A stretch of 64,000 bases of DNA from Enterococcus sp. DIV0212c (GCF_017377505.1 NZ_JAFREN010000008.1:62001-126000); one strand, 5' to 3'; counted from the first letter of the stretch, positions 22,058 to 30,865 are shown. A program made the numbers and translations. The notes: generated by a model from the sequence alone, not told the origin.

Positions 22058-23476
22058 ATGGCTTTTGAAAGTTTAACAGATCGCCTGCAACAGGCAATGA
22101 GCAAATTACGTCGTAAAGGAAAAGTATCTGAAGCTGACGTAAAAGAAATGATGAGAGAAATACGTCTGGCATTATTGGAAGCCGATGTAAATTTACAAGT
22201 TGTCAAAGATTTTACCAAACGTGTCCGTGAACGAGCGATTGGTGTTGAAGTTCTTGAAAGTTTATCACCTGCACAGCAAATCGTTAAAATTGTGGATGAA
22301 GAATTAACAGCTACACTCGGATCAGAAACAGTTAGCTTGAACAAATCAGAGCGAATCCCAACTGTGATCATGATGGCCGGTCTACAAGGGGCAGGTAAGA
22401 CAACTTTCGGTGGAAAGTTAGCCAAACACCTAATCAAAACTGAAAATGCTCGCCCATTGATGATTGCAGCCGATATTTATCGTCCTGCTGCGATCGATCA
22501 GTTGAAAGTACTAGGCCAACAATTAGATGTCCCAGTCTTTGATATGGGTACTGATACAGATCCTGTAGAAATCGTTCGCCAAGGGATGGAGCTGGCGAAA
22601 GAAAAGAAAAATGATTATGTTTTGATCGATACGGCTGGTCGTCTTCATGTTGATGAAGCACTGATGGACGAGCTGAAACAAATCAAAAAAGTCGCAGAAC
22701 CGGATGAGATATTACTCGTAGTAGATGCAATGACTGGTCAAGATGCAGTTAATGTAGCAGATAGCTTTAATCAACAACTAGGAATAACTGGGGTCGTTAT
22801 CACCAAACTTGATGGTGATACTCGTGGTGGTGCGGCATTGTCTATTCGTGCTGTAACAGGAGCGCCGATTAAATTCATCGGTTCTGGTGAAAAACTAACA
22901 GATTTAGAAATTTTCCATCCAGATCGTATGTCCAGCCGTATTTTAGGTATGGGGGATATGCTGACTCTGATCGAAAAAGCCCAGCAAGATTATGATGAGA
23001 AAAAAGCTGAAGAACTTGCGATAAAAATGAAAGAAAACAGCTTTGATTTCAATGACTTTATCGAACAACTGGATCAAGTAATGGGAATGGGACCAATAGA
23101 AGATCTATTAAAAATGATCCCTGGAATGAACAATATGCCTGGCTTAGAAAATGTCAAAGTCGACCCTAAAGATGTGGCACGTAAAAAAGCAATGGTTCTT
23201 TCAATGACACCAGCTGAAAGAGAAAATCCAGATCTATTGAATCCAAGCCGCCGTCGTAGAATTGCTGCCGGTTCAGGAAATAATGTGGTTGAAGTCAATC
23301 GAATGATCAAACAATTCAAAGAATCTAAAAAAATGATGCAGCAAATGTCCAAAGGAAATATGGACATCCCAGGTATGGATCAAATGCTTGGCGGAGGTAT
23401 CAAAGGAAAACTTGGTAAAATGGCCATGAATCGCATGGTGAAGAAAAACAAGAAGAAGAAAAAGAAGAAAAAATAA
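22058..23476 (+). CDS. ffh: Signal recognition particle protein Ffh (SRP54)
   Basis: Ffh binds signal sequences and 4.5S RNA and targets ribosomes to FtsY at the membrane. The N domain is followed by the GTPase G domain with P-loop GLQGAGKTT, DTAGRLH, TKLDGD and a methionine-rich M domain from about residue 300 (MGMGPIEDLLKMIPGMNNMPG). It ends in a lysine-rich tail. The length of 472 residues is normal. Co-transcribed with ylxM and closed by a terminator. Confidence 0.97.
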   Translation: MAFESLTDRLQQAMSKLRRKGKVSEADVKEMMREIRLALLEADVNLQVVKDFTKRVRERAIGVEVLESLSPAQQIVKIVDEELTATLGSETVSLNKSERIPTVIMMAGLQGAGKTTFGGKLAKHLIKTENARPLMIAADIYRPAAIDQLKVLGQQLDVPVFDMGTDTDPVEIVRQGMELAKEKKNDYVLIDTAGRLHVDEALMDELKQIKKVAEPDEILLVVDAMTGQDAVNVADSFNQQLGITGVVITKLDGDTRGGAALSIRAVTGAPIKFIGSGEKLTDLEIFHPDRMSSRILGMGDMLTLIEKAQQDYDEKKAEELAIKMKENSFDFNDFIEQLDQVMGMGPIEDLLKMIPGMNNMPGLENVKVDPKDVARKKAMVLSMTPAERENPDLLNPSRRRRIAAGSGNNVVEVNRMIKQFKESKKMMQQMSKGNMDIPGMDQMLGGGIKGKLGKMAMNRMVKKNKKKKKKKK

Positions 23477-23479
23477 TAC

Positions 23480-23524
23480 AAAAAAGTTGAGTGAAATCTT
23501 ATGATTTCACTCAACTTTTTTTAT
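23480..23524 (+). terminator. Terminator after ffh
   Basis: Stem AAAAGTTGAGTGAAATC with its complement, then a T run. It may also serve the convergent ABC operon. Confidence 0.9.
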
Positions 23525-23540
23525 GATTGTTACTGTAACA

Positions 23541-24704
23541 CTATGATTTAACGTTATCCGTATTTTTTATGTGTCTTTTCCGGTTAATTAATTCATGTAT
23601 TTCTTTTCTATAAACAAGGTAACTTCCGATAAAGGCAGTGATTATTCCATAAGTCAACAAACTGGGAATCGGGGAAATACCATTTTCATAACTATAATAT
23701 CCGCGACTAAATACAAGAACCATCGTGACATAAATGGTCATCGTGATAATTACGGGTATTTTAAGCTTATCAAAGAGTAAATAATTTCCTTTTTTCTCCA
23801 AGGTAAGCGTAGGGAATAAAAACGAACCAAAAATGAATAGTAAGACCGATAGAATTAAAGCTAAAATAATTGGTACTGTAGAAATGGAATCTTTGGTTAC
23901 TGTATATACAAAAAATTTACCTGTTGTATAAACATCAGCTGTTGTGGCTGTAAGATAGTAGTATGCATTTGTAACTGCTGTAATGAAAAATTCTAATGAG
24001 AGGCAGAAACCAAATGCAGTAAGTGGACCTAAAATCACATTTCCTGTTACCAAACCAATAAAAGCTGAAATAAAGAAGTAAAGGATGCAAGTCGTCCAGC
24101 TAGCAAAAATATTCGCGGCTAAATCCATCATACTTATATTGACATATTCGGCTGGGATTCCAACTGTAATGATACCAACGAATAAAATTTTCGCTAACAG
24201 TACACTGATTAAAATAGATGAAGAAATCAGTGCAAATTTTGAGTAGTAGATTCTACGTTTAGAAAATCCTAGAGAAAAGAGAAACTCATTGAAAGACGTC
24301 TTCAAATCAACAAAAAATAGAAAGAATCCAGCTATTGAAATAACTGCAATCAAAAGAATCGGATTTTCGTTAAAATACATAGAAAAATATGGTTGATTAG
24401 CATTAGTAATCAATTTTCCCTGCTCATCATAACCTTGTGTTTGATAAAATAAACTCAAACTTTCTTTTTTATCTAGCTTTTGGCGTTCTTCAAGTGATAG
24501 TCCTTTATATCGGAGGGCATCTTCTTCGGGTATTTCTTTTAAATCTTTGAGGTATTGTTCGGAACTATAGTAAGTGTTCATTTCTTTCCATCGATTAACA
24601 TCGCTGATCCCCATATAGCTATAAAATAAAATAATAGAAAGACTTGTAATAATTAAAGCAAGTCCATATCGTTTTTTCAAAATAGTCATTAATTGTTTAT
24701 TCAT
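23541..24704 (-). CDS. ABC transporter permease
   Basis: A 387-residue membrane protein with a long extracellular loop after the first membrane segment (residues about 15-33) and several further hydrophobic segments between about 110 and 370. It resembles ABC-2-type permeases of YtrC/YtrD kind. Its ATG overlaps the stop of the ATPase gene, so it is the last gene of a gntR-ATPase-permease operon. The substrate is not evident; YtrBCDEF-type systems respond to cell-wall antibiotics in Bacillus. Confidence 0.82.
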   Translation of the reverse strand: MNKQLMTILKKRYGLALIITSLSIILFYSYMGISDVNRWKEMNTYYSSEQYLKDLKEIPEEDALRYKGLSLEERQKLDKKESLSLFYQTQGYDEQGKLITNANQPYFSMYFNENPILLIAVISIAGFFLFFVDLKTSFNEFLFSLGFSKRRIYYSKFALISSSILISVLLAKILFVGIITVGIPAEYVNISMMDLAANIFASWTTCILYFFISAFIGLVTGNVILGPLTAFGFCLSLEFFITAVTNAYYYLTATTADVYTTGKFFVYTVTKDSISTVPIILALILSVLLFIFGSFLFPTLTLEKKGNYLLFDKLKIPVIITMTIYVTMVLVFSRGYYSYENGISPIPSLLTYGIITAFIGSYLVYRKEIHELINRKRHIKNTDNVKS

Positions 24705-25600
24705 AATGTTTCTCCTTGTAACAAGTAGTCTGTTTCTTCATTCGCAAGGTTTACTTCAAAGATATCTTCTAATGTTAAAGGCAGTTCCTCGAATAAAATC
24801 GGTTGTTCTGCTTGAATCAAAGTTTTTAATTCATCGGTATAGTTTTCAAAGATGGCTGTAACAACACGTCCTTGAAAGTGAAGAAGCCGGCTATTTTCTT
24901 TAACAAGTTGAGGTACTTTCTTCGTTTTAAAAACCATTTGGATTTTACGAGCATGTTCTCTTAAAACTTCTAAATGATAATCAAGTTGGATTTGATTTTT
25001 CTTCAAAATCAAAGCACGATCAATAATACTTTCTAGTTCATTTAAATTATGAGAAGAGATAATAATCGAACGACTATTTTCACTGACATCATCTAAAAGT
25101 ATCCCTAAAACTTTCTTTTTAACGATAATATCCAGTCCATCCAACGGCTCATCTAGCAATAAATAATCTGCATTAGAACAGATCGCCAAAATCATCTTAT
25201 AAAGACCTTGCATGCCTTTAGACATTGAACGATACTTAAAACGGGGATTCAAATTATTTTTCTTAGTTAAGGCTAAATATTTTTCTTTATTAAAACCTGC
25301 ATAGGCATTCTCGTAAAATACGAGCAATTTATCCAACGTATAGCCTGAAAGAAAATTGTATTGTTCATCAATATAAAAGATTTTTTGCTTGAGTATTTCC
25401 TTTTTTTGAATATCTTCCTGATCAATAAGTATCTTGCCATGATCCAACTCATAATGACCTGCAATCAATCTAAAAAAGGTTGTTTTTCCAGAACCATTTC
25501 GACCAATCAAGCCAGTGATTTCACCTTTATTGAATGTCAAGTCGATCTCTTTTAGAATAACTTTTTGGTCAATCCTTTTTTCTAAATTTTCTATTTTCAT
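24701..25600 (-). CDS. ABC transporter ATP-binding protein
   Basis: A 299-residue ABC ATPase: Walker A GLIGRNGSGKTT, signature region SMSKGMQGLYK (a variant of LSGGQ), Walker B YLLLDEPLDGLD and the switch SSHNL. The C-terminal 90 residues form an accessory domain like that of YtrB/BcrA-type exporters. It stands between the GntR regulator (2 bases upstream) and the permease (overlap). The signature SKGM instead of SGGQ is common in this subgroup. Confidence 0.9.
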   Translation of the reverse strand: MKIENLEKRIDQKVILKEIDLTFNKGEITGLIGRNGSGKTTFFRLIAGHYELDHGKILIDQEDIQKKEILKQKIFYIDEQYNFLSGYTLDKLLVFYENAYAGFNKEKYLALTKKNNLNPRFKYRSMSKGMQGLYKMILAICSNADYLLLDEPLDGLDIIVKKKVLGILLDDVSENSRSIIISSHNLNELESIIDRALILKKNQIQLDYHLEVLREHARKIQMVFKTKKVPQLVKENSRLLHFQGRVVTAIFENYTDELKTLIQAEQPILFEELPLTLEDIFEVNLANEETDYLLQGETL

Positions 25601-25602
25601 AT

Positions 25603-25983
25603 TTATTCCCCCTTCAAGTACTGATAACTTTCATCCAACCATTGACTTAGTTCATTTTTAGGAACGTTCAAATAATTTGCTTCAATAATCAAATCGTTAA
25701 ATTTCTTTTTAATTTTTTGGATCTGATGTTCATCTCGGAGTTCTGTATCGATTTTTTTCACATAAGTTCCTTTGCCCTTAACCGTAACGATAACTTCTTG
25801 AGCTTCTAATAATTTATAAGCTTTACTGACCGTATTAGGATTCATCATAAGTTGGCGAGCCATTTCTCTAACAGAAGGTAGTCGGTCACCGGACTGCAAT
25901 AATCCACTTAAAATATCTTCTTTGATTCCTAGCATGAGTTGCTCATAATAAGGTTTACTGCTTGTTTTATTAATAAAAACCAT
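25603..25983 (-). CDS. GntR-family regulator (YtrA type)
   Basis: A short GntR protein of 126 residues: the N-terminal winged helix (LLQSGDRLPSVREMARQLMMNPNTVSKAYKLLE) is followed by only about 50 residues, as in the YtrA subfamily, which regulates ABC exporters. First gene of the operon; GGAGAAC is upstream of the ATG. It probably binds the palindrome at 26019-26039 and represses its own operon. Confidence 0.92.
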   Translation of the reverse strand: MVFINKTSSKPYYEQLMLGIKEDILSGLLQSGDRLPSVREMARQLMMNPNTVSKAYKLLEAQEVIVTVKGKGTYVKKIDTELRDEHQIQKIKKKFNDLIIEANYLNVPKNELSQWLDESYQYLKGE

Positions 25984-26018
25984 AAAGTTCTCCTTTCCAA
26001 AAAATAGTGTGTTCGTTG

Positions 26019-26039
26019 TGTACTAGTATACATAGTACA
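26019..26039. promoter_or_regulatory. Palindromic operator for the GntR regulator
   Basis: A perfect inverted repeat TGTACTA/TAGTACA separated by GTATACA, about 36 bases upstream of the GntR start codon. Such a palindrome in this position fits an auto-regulatory YtrA-type operator. Confidence 0.75.
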
Positions 26040-26132
26040 GTTTGGGTTGTAAACATTTTCCTAGAAGATTTACTAAAATAAATAAAAACTTTAAAAAATT
26101 ATGGTTTTATTATTGGAGGTGGAAAGTTGAAA

Positions 26133-26303
26133 ATGAGATGTACTTGGGCGAAAGATAATGAAAAAATGAAATGCTATCATGATACAATTTGGGGAGTTCC
26201 ATTATATGATAATTAGTGCCTGTTTAGAGAATCAATGCTAGATATCAATCAAGCTGGGTTGAATTGGCAAACCATTTTGAATAAACTTGTCTTCATTATG
26301 AAG
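26133..26303 (+). pseudogene. tag: Remnant of DNA-3-methyladenine glycosylase I (tag)
   Basis: Translation from ATG 26133 gives MRCTWAKDNEKMKCYHD and WGVPLYDN, then a TAG stop at 26214. The same frame continues with CLFRESMLDINQAGLNWQ and TILNKL before the similarity ends. These are the N-terminal motifs of the glycosylase TagI (MxRCxW, WGVPLxD, QAGLxWxTIL). A GGAGGTGG site is still present upstream. About two thirds of the gene is missing, so it must be inactive. An intact copy could exist elsewhere. Confidence 0.85.
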
Positions 26304-26304
26304 A

Positions 26305-26355
26305 AAAAAATAGTCTAAACCAAACAGTTTTTCAACGTTGGTTTAGACTATTTAA
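26305..26355. terminator. Bidirectional hairpin terminator
   Basis: A 15-bp perfect stem AATAGTCTAAACCAA/TTGGTTTAGACTATT between the tag remnant and the convergent FMN reductase gene, with A/T runs on both sides. Confidence 0.85.
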
Positions 26356-26361
26356 ATATAA

Positions 26362-26913
26362 TTAACTATTTTTCTTTAAAAAGGTAAGATAAGAATCAAC
26401 GATTGTTTTGAAAAAACTCATGGTATTTTCAGCAATAGTTCCATCCTCATTGATTAAATTTACAACATTGCCGATATAAGCTTCAGGCTGTTGTAGGGTA
26501 GGAACATTTAGGAAAACAAGTGATTGGCGTAAATGATGATTTGCACCGAAAGCACTTAATGCGCCAGGTGATACGCTAACAACTAAGCCAGGTTTACCAT
26601 CCCAAACGTTTTGACCATAAGGACGGGAACCAACGTCTAAAGCATTTTTTAAAACTCCTGGAACAGAGCGGTTATACTCTGGTGTGACAAAAACCAGACC
26701 AGAAAGTTGTTTTACTTCATCTCTAAACTTTGTCCAAGCAGCTGGAGGCGTTCCTTCGTCATCCAAATCTTGGTTATACATCTCTAATTCCTGTAAGTTG
26801 ATAAAAACAGGTTCATATTCTTCTGGGAATAAACTTGAAATAGCAACTGCGACTGCTTTACTATAAGAGTCTTTTCTCAAACTTCCGACAAAAAAACCAA
26901 TTTTTTTCTTCAT
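26362..26913 (-). CDS. NAD(P)H-dependent FMN reductase family protein
   Basis: A flavodoxin-fold reductase of 183 residues. The FMN-phosphate loop is GSLRKDSYSK near the N terminus, and the family motif VFVTPEYNRSVPGVLKNALD is near residue 75-95. Members reduce FMN, azo dyes, quinones or chromate; the natural substrate here is unknown. The start is chosen as MKKKIGFFVG (26913) because GGAGG lies 8-9 bases upstream; ten further codons upstream are open but unsupported. Confidence 0.88.
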   Translation of the reverse strand: MKKKIGFFVGSLRKDSYSKAVAVAISSLFPEEYEPVFINLQELEMYNQDLDDEGTPPAAWTKFRDEVKQLSGLVFVTPEYNRSVPGVLKNALDVGSRPYGQNVWDGKPGLVVSVSPGALSAFGANHHLRQSLVFLNVPTLQQPEAYIGNVVNLINEDGTIAENTMSFFKTIVDSYLTFLKKNS

Positions 26914-27087
26914 AAAATCATTCCTCCATTTTATAAATAACATCTATTATTTAATTTTAAGCTGAAAGTTTCTTTTTTGCAAGAAATCAATACTTTCGTT
27001 TATCATAAGCAAATCAATGTTCAGCGTCAAATAATAGCTATATAATAAAAATTAATAAAAAAGTTGTTAAAAATGGAGGATAAAACG

Positions 27088-28911
27088 ATGCGAAGGATAA
27101 AACGATTGGGTAAAATCAGCATGTTATTATTTATTTTCTGGCTGATGGTTACAGGGATTTCGATGAAAACAAACGCAGTAGAAACTAATTCTAGTACAAC
27201 TGAATCTTACGTGACTTCGAGTAAAGAACTCCTTGAACAGCAGTCTGAAAATAGTAGTACTGAAAGTCTTGATAGTACTATATCCGCGACTGAGGAAAGT
27301 ACCACCGAGAGTCAGATAAAGCAACAGCCTACTGTTAAAGCAAAAAAAGAATATGGTTCTGAGCTATTAACGAATGTGAGCTTGACTGACATTGCGAATA
27401 ATCCGATTCATCGTGTGAAAAGCAGTGACAAAATCAAAGTCAATTACTCATTTTATCTTCCTGATGAAGTACAAGCTGGGGATGAATTGACGTTTGAATT
27501 ACCGGCTATTTTACAAATGGTAAATTACAATGATTTTCCACTACTTAGTGAAAATGGCACTGAGATCGGTATAGCAAAAATCGATCGAGCAACTAATAAA
27601 GTTACGGTTACATTTAATGATTATGTTACAGATCATAATACAATCAGCGGTCAATTTTTCTTTTGGGTCAAGCTTGTGGGTGATCAGACTACAGAAGGCG
27701 TTAATCCAATCCCGTTGCCAATCAACGGTGCAACTAGTGATCTTGAACTTATGGTAAACAAAACTAACGGTGTAAGTACTGGAACGACGAATCCGACAAC
27801 TATTTTTAAAAGCGGAAAATTCGATTCATTAGATCCTCAAAAAATAAATTGGACGATCACGATCAATAATTCTGGACAAAACCTGCTGCTGCCAATCATT
27901 AATGATAGATTGGGAGCAGGCCAACAGTTGCTTGGCGATTCATTCAGTGTTAACTATCGTAATGCAGATAAAGTAAGTTTGAAAAAATATCAACTCCCAA
28001 GCAATATTCAAGGAGATATAACAAGCGTAATTCCTGCTGTGGATGGCTTTATATTATCGTTACAAAGCTTAGGAAGTTATAGCGGAGACAAAGGATACGT
28101 TTCGGCAGTTGTTAATTACAGTACAAAAGTCACAGACTCATCAGTAAAATATGTAAACAGTACGAATACTCTAGACGAGGATGGAACACCGCAATCAAGA
28201 AATGCCAGTCTAACTAATTATGCCAATGGTGGTGTTGGTAACGGAAATGTGAATCAAGCCATTGATGTGATCACAGATAAAATCGATGAAGTTGAAAGTG
28301 TTGATTTAGAAGAATTAACAGATTCTTCTGCCCAAAAATTGACCGAGGTCAAAGAGAACGCTCAAACTGTGGTAGACAATGAAAATTCAACACTTACTGA
28401 TTTAGAAGAAGCTGCTGAAACACTGATCAACCAAATAGTAACAACCGAAGAAATTGTTCAACCAACGGACATCCAAGAATTAGAAACAGTTATCGAAGAA
28501 AATAATGAACTAAAGAAAGACGACTACACACCAGAAACCTGGACACCTTGGAACGATAAAAAAACAGAAGCTATCAACCTCGTGCAAATAGCTAAAGAAA
28601 CACCGAAAGCCGTTAGTCGCAACAAAATCAAACAAACGACTCAAGAATTGAAAACAGCCAGAACCAACCTTATAGAAGTGACGGAAACATCCGAAACTAG
28701 TGAAGCAGAGTCGTCTAGTGAAACATCAACAGCAGAAACAACGAACACCACTCAAAGTAGTAGCAGTATTCCAAATGAGAAAAGTGACGGAAATCAGCAG
28801 CGTCTACTAAAAACTGGGGAAACTAAATCACCAAGTTTAATGATTATTGGAACCGTATTATCAGCAGTTGCGGCCTTGATAATATTTAATAGAAAACAAG
28901 CTAAAAAATAA
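27088..28911 (+). CDS. Cell-wall surface adhesin (MSCRAMM-like) with variant sorting signal
   Basis: A 607-residue secreted protein. The signal peptide has a hydrophobic stretch at about 11-27. A Ser/Thr-rich segment (residues 33-85) is followed by two Ig-like adhesin domains (about 90-220 and 225-380) with the look of fibrinogen/collagen-binding MSCRAMM N2-N3 domains. A helical FIVAR-like region comes next (near YTPETWTPWNDKKTEA), then a Ser/Thr-rich wall-spanning part, and a sorting signal LLKTG (573-577), hydrophobic segment and RKQAKK tail. The motif has Leu where LPxTG has Pro. ATG 27088 is preferred because GGAGG is at 27075-27079. Confidence 0.85.
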   Translation: MRRIKRLGKISMLLFIFWLMVTGISMKTNAVETNSSTTESYVTSSKELLEQQSENSSTESLDSTISATEESTTESQIKQQPTVKAKKEYGSELLTNVSLTDIANNPIHRVKSSDKIKVNYSFYLPDEVQAGDELTFELPAILQMVNYNDFPLLSENGTEIGIAKIDRATNKVTVTFNDYVTDHNTISGQFFFWVKLVGDQTTEGVNPIPLPINGATSDLELMVNKTNGVSTGTTNPTTIFKSGKFDSLDPQKINWTITINNSGQNLLLPIINDRLGAGQQLLGDSFSVNYRNADKVSLKKYQLPSNIQGDITSVIPAVDGFILSLQSLGSYSGDKGYVSAVVNYSTKVTDSSVKYVNSTNTLDEDGTPQSRNASLTNYANGGVGNGNVNQAIDVITDKIDEVESVDLEELTDSSAQKLTEVKENAQTVVDNENSTLTDLEEAAETLINQIVTTEEIVQPTDIQELETVIEENNELKKDDYTPETWTPWNDKKTEAINLVQIAKETPKAVSRNKIKQTTQELKTARTNLIEVTETSETSEAESSSETSTAETTNTTQSSSSIPNEKSDGNQQRLLKTGETKSPSLMIIGTVLSAVAALIIFNRKQAKK

Positions 28912-29006
28912 TCACTGATGGATAAGCTGCCTATCATTTATATTGCTTGATAGGATTTGAAGAACAGATATCGTTTAACTATTTCAAGCATAAATCGAAT
29001 AAATAA

Positions 29007-29122
29007 AGAATATAAAAAATAAGCTATGAACGAAAGAAAAGTGAACGGATTCAAAAAAAGTAGTTCAGAAAACTAATTTTTTTGGACCAGAACATTTCTA
29101 CATTGTCCATAGCTTATTTTTG
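29007..29122. repeat. 116-bp imperfect palindrome upstream of rpsP
   Basis: The ends AAAAATAAGCTATG and CATAGCTTATTTTT pair perfectly over 14 bp. Inside, GGATTCAAAAAAAGTAGTT pairs with AACTAATTTTTTTGGACC. The total length and nested layout are like the three units between uraA and pyrB, though the sequence differs. It may be a terminator-like or mobile palindromic element. The rest of the 28912-29225 stretch shows no gene. Confidence 0.7.
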
Positions 29123-29225
29123 TTAAGCAACTGTTGATTGCCCCTGCCAAGGTAGGTTAAGTATAGAACTAAAAGAGCTAAAAAGCAACGGGTTAAAGCT
29201 TTTTTAGGGTGTCAAGAAAAAACTC

Positions 29226-29254
29226 TTTACAGCTTGCTGAAAATCTGGTAAACT
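29226..29254 (+). promoter_or_regulatory. Promoter of rpsP-khpA
   Basis: TTTACA at 29226-29231, a 17-base spacer, and TAAACT at 29249-29254, about 40 bases before rpsP. Confidence 0.75.
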
Positions 29255-29293
29255 AACATTTGTGATTAAGTTAATGGAGGTGTAATATATAAA

Positions 29294-29569
29294 ATGTCAG
29301 TAAAAATTCGTTTAAAACGCATGGGTTCTAAAAAGAGTCCTTTTTACCGTATTGTAGTCGCAGATTCTCGTTCTCCTCGTGATGGACGTTTCATCGAAAC
29401 TGTTGGAACTTACAATCCTTTAAAAGATCCTGCAGAAGTAGTTTTAAAAGAAGATTTAGTTTTAGACTGGTTATCTAAAGGCGCTCAGCCTTCTGATACT
29501 GTTCGTAACATCCTTTCAAAAGAAGGCGTTATGAAAAAACACCACGAAGCTAAACTTGAAAAGAAATAA
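29294..29569 (+). CDS. rpsP: 30S ribosomal protein S16
   Basis: A protein of 91 residues with the canonical S16 start [25 protein letters not shown] and the motif [12 protein letters not shown]. It is part of the 30S body. The GGAGG site is at 29276-29280, spaced a little further than usual (13 bases). Followed 11 bases later by khpA, the usual partner. Confidence 0.97.
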   Translation: MSVKIRLKRMGSKKSPFYRIVVADSRSPRDGRFIETVGTYNPLKDPAEVVLKEDLVLDWLSKGAQPSDTVRNILSKEGVMKKHHEAKLEKK

Positions 29570-29580
29570 GGTGACCGATA

Positions 29581-29826
29581 ATGACAGATGTGAAAGAGTT
29601 AGTTCTAACTATCGTTCGCCCATTAGTCAGTCAACCTGAGCTGGTCAAATTAGAAATAGAAGAATCTGATGTTTTTCTAGAGTACAACTTGACTGTATCG
29701 CCTGAAGATATTGGGCGTATCATTGGTAAGCAAGGTCGTGTTGCGAAAGCAATTCGTACTATTGTTTACAGCGTACGTGTAGATGGACCAAAAAAAGTTC
29801 GTTTAAATATTGTAGATGGCAAATAG
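29581..29826 (+). CDS. khpA: KH-domain RNA-binding protein KhpA
   Basis: An 81-residue protein with a single KH domain, including the GxxG loop in GRIIGKQGRVAKAIR. KhpA pairs with KhpB/Jag and influences cell length and mRNA in streptococci and enterococci. It is co-transcribed with rpsP and ends in a terminator at 29835-29865 made of ACACCCAA/TTGGGTGT and a T run. Confidence 0.94.
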   Translation: MTDVKELVLTIVRPLVSQPELVKLEIEESDVFLEYNLTVSPEDIGRIIGKQGRVAKAIRTIVYSVRVDGPKKVRLNIVDGK

Positions 29827-29834
29827 TACGAAGC

Positions 29835-29865
29835 AAAACACCCAATTTTTTGGGTGTTTTTTGTT
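29835..29865 (+). terminator. Terminator after khpA
   Basis: AAAACACCCAA pairs with TTGGGTGTTTT, followed by T-rich sequence. Confidence 0.88.
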
Positions 29866-29927
29866 TTGACGAGTAAGGGGATAATCTGCCATAATAAAAA
29901 GACGAATAAAGAGTGGAGGAGAACCGA

Positions 29928-30401
29928 ATGAACAGTCTAAAAATGTATCAAGAACAATTGGTGAGAGGCTTGAATGAATATTTTGAACAAGCTGATTTAG
30001 AGGCTGGAGATATTTTTGTCCTAGGTTGTAGTAGCAGTGAAGTTGCTGGAGGTGTGATTGGTAAGAATTCCAGCTTGGAGATCGGTGAAATGATCGTTTC
30101 TACACTCAAAGAGAGTTTGGACGAAAAAGGAATCTATTTAGCGGTTCAAGGTTGCGAGCATATCAATCGTTCCTTAGTTGTTGAAAAAGAAATCGCGAAA
30201 CAACATAATCTTGAAATTGTTTCTGTTGTACCAGCACTTCATGCAGGAGGAGCCGCGGCACTTGCAGCTTATCAACTTTTCTCAAAGCCAGTTGTTGTGG
30301 AAAAAATCGTAGCCCAAGGCGGCATAGATATCGGTGATACATCGATCGGTATGCATATCAAACATGTTCAAGTTCCTGTCCGAACGAGCGTCCGTAAATA
30401 G
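29928..30401 (+). CDS. DUF436 / UPF0340 family protein (YwlG-like)
   Basis: A 157-residue protein matching the YwlG/DUF436 family ([54 protein letters not shown]). The function is unknown; the fold is alpha/beta. ATG 29928 follows GGAGG at 29915-29919. The last codons and the stop codon form the left arm of a perfect 15-bp hairpin. Confidence 0.9.
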   Translation: MNSLKMYQEQLVRGLNEYFEQADLEAGDIFVLGCSSSEVAGGVIGKNSSLEIGEMIVSTLKESLDEKGIYLAVQGCEHINRSLVVEKEIAKQHNLEIVSVVPALHAGGAAALAAYQLFSKPVVVEKIVAQGGIDIGDTSIGMHIKHVQVPVRTSVRK

Positions 30402-30431
30402 GCGGAGCGCATACCACCTATTTACGGACGC
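30388..30431. other. Perfect 15-bp inverted repeat spanning the stop codon of the DUF436 gene
   Basis: GCGTCCGTAAATAGG at 30388-30402 is repeated inverted at 30417-30431, with a 14-base loop. The left arm encodes the last residues and the TAG stop. No T run follows, so it is not a standard terminator; the real terminator comes at 30471-30516. Confidence 0.85.
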
Positions 30432-30470
30432 GACCTAAATTAATCGGCGGAATTCGTGCAATTTATGCAT

Positions 30471-30516
30471 AAAAAAGATGAAGAGCAGTTAAATTTTTGC
30501 TCTTCATCTTTTTTTT
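30471..30516. terminator. Bidirectional terminator
   Basis: AAAAAAGATGAAGAGCA pairs with TGCTCTTCATCTTTTTT. It lies between convergent genes and has T runs on both strands. Confidence 0.92.
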
Positions 30517-30526
30517 ATTTAAATCA

Positions 30527-30865
30527 TTATTTTTTTCTAAATACTTTAATAGTAAAGATAGAGGTATCAAAACTAATTTCTGCTTCATCGATCATTAAAC
30601 CAAGTAAGTGATAATCTTCTTCTTCATGGTGCGTGATCCCAAGCAATTCATCATAATAGCTCTCAATACTCAGATCTCTAGGTGTATTCAATAAATTTAA
30701 TAAATGCAAGACATTCTCAGGTTCTTCATCGGTTTTCCCTTGGATTTCGATATAAAAGCCCTCAGGAGTAAAATCTACACCAATTCGGATTTCTTCAATA
30801 TCGTTTGAAAAAAAGTATGTTAATAATTCGTCTACGATTCTTTTAGCTTTGTCTCTTTCTTGCAT
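30527..30865 (-). CDS. Hypothetical protein overlapping the DUF1576 gene
   Basis: An acidic protein of 112 residues with no recognised family. It begins within the end of the DUF1576 membrane protein gene (23-base overlap), with AAAGGTGAAAC just upstream, so translation is coupled. The sequence looks like a small soluble alpha/beta protein (EEIRIGVDFTPEGFYIEIQG). No signal peptide or membrane segment is seen. The pairing suggests it assists or regulates the membrane protein, which is only an inference. Confidence 0.75.
   Translation of the reverse strand: MQERDKAKRIVDELLTYFFSNDIEEIRIGVDFTPEGFYIEIQGKTDEEPENVLHLLNLLNTPRDLSIESYYDELLGITHHEEEDYHLLGLMIDEAEISFDTSIFTIKVFRKK

Noticed and set aside
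21961..22437. Long open frame on the minus strand (158 codons).
   Set aside because: It is fully antisense to ylxM and ffh; the composition follows the sense genes and there is no start signal.
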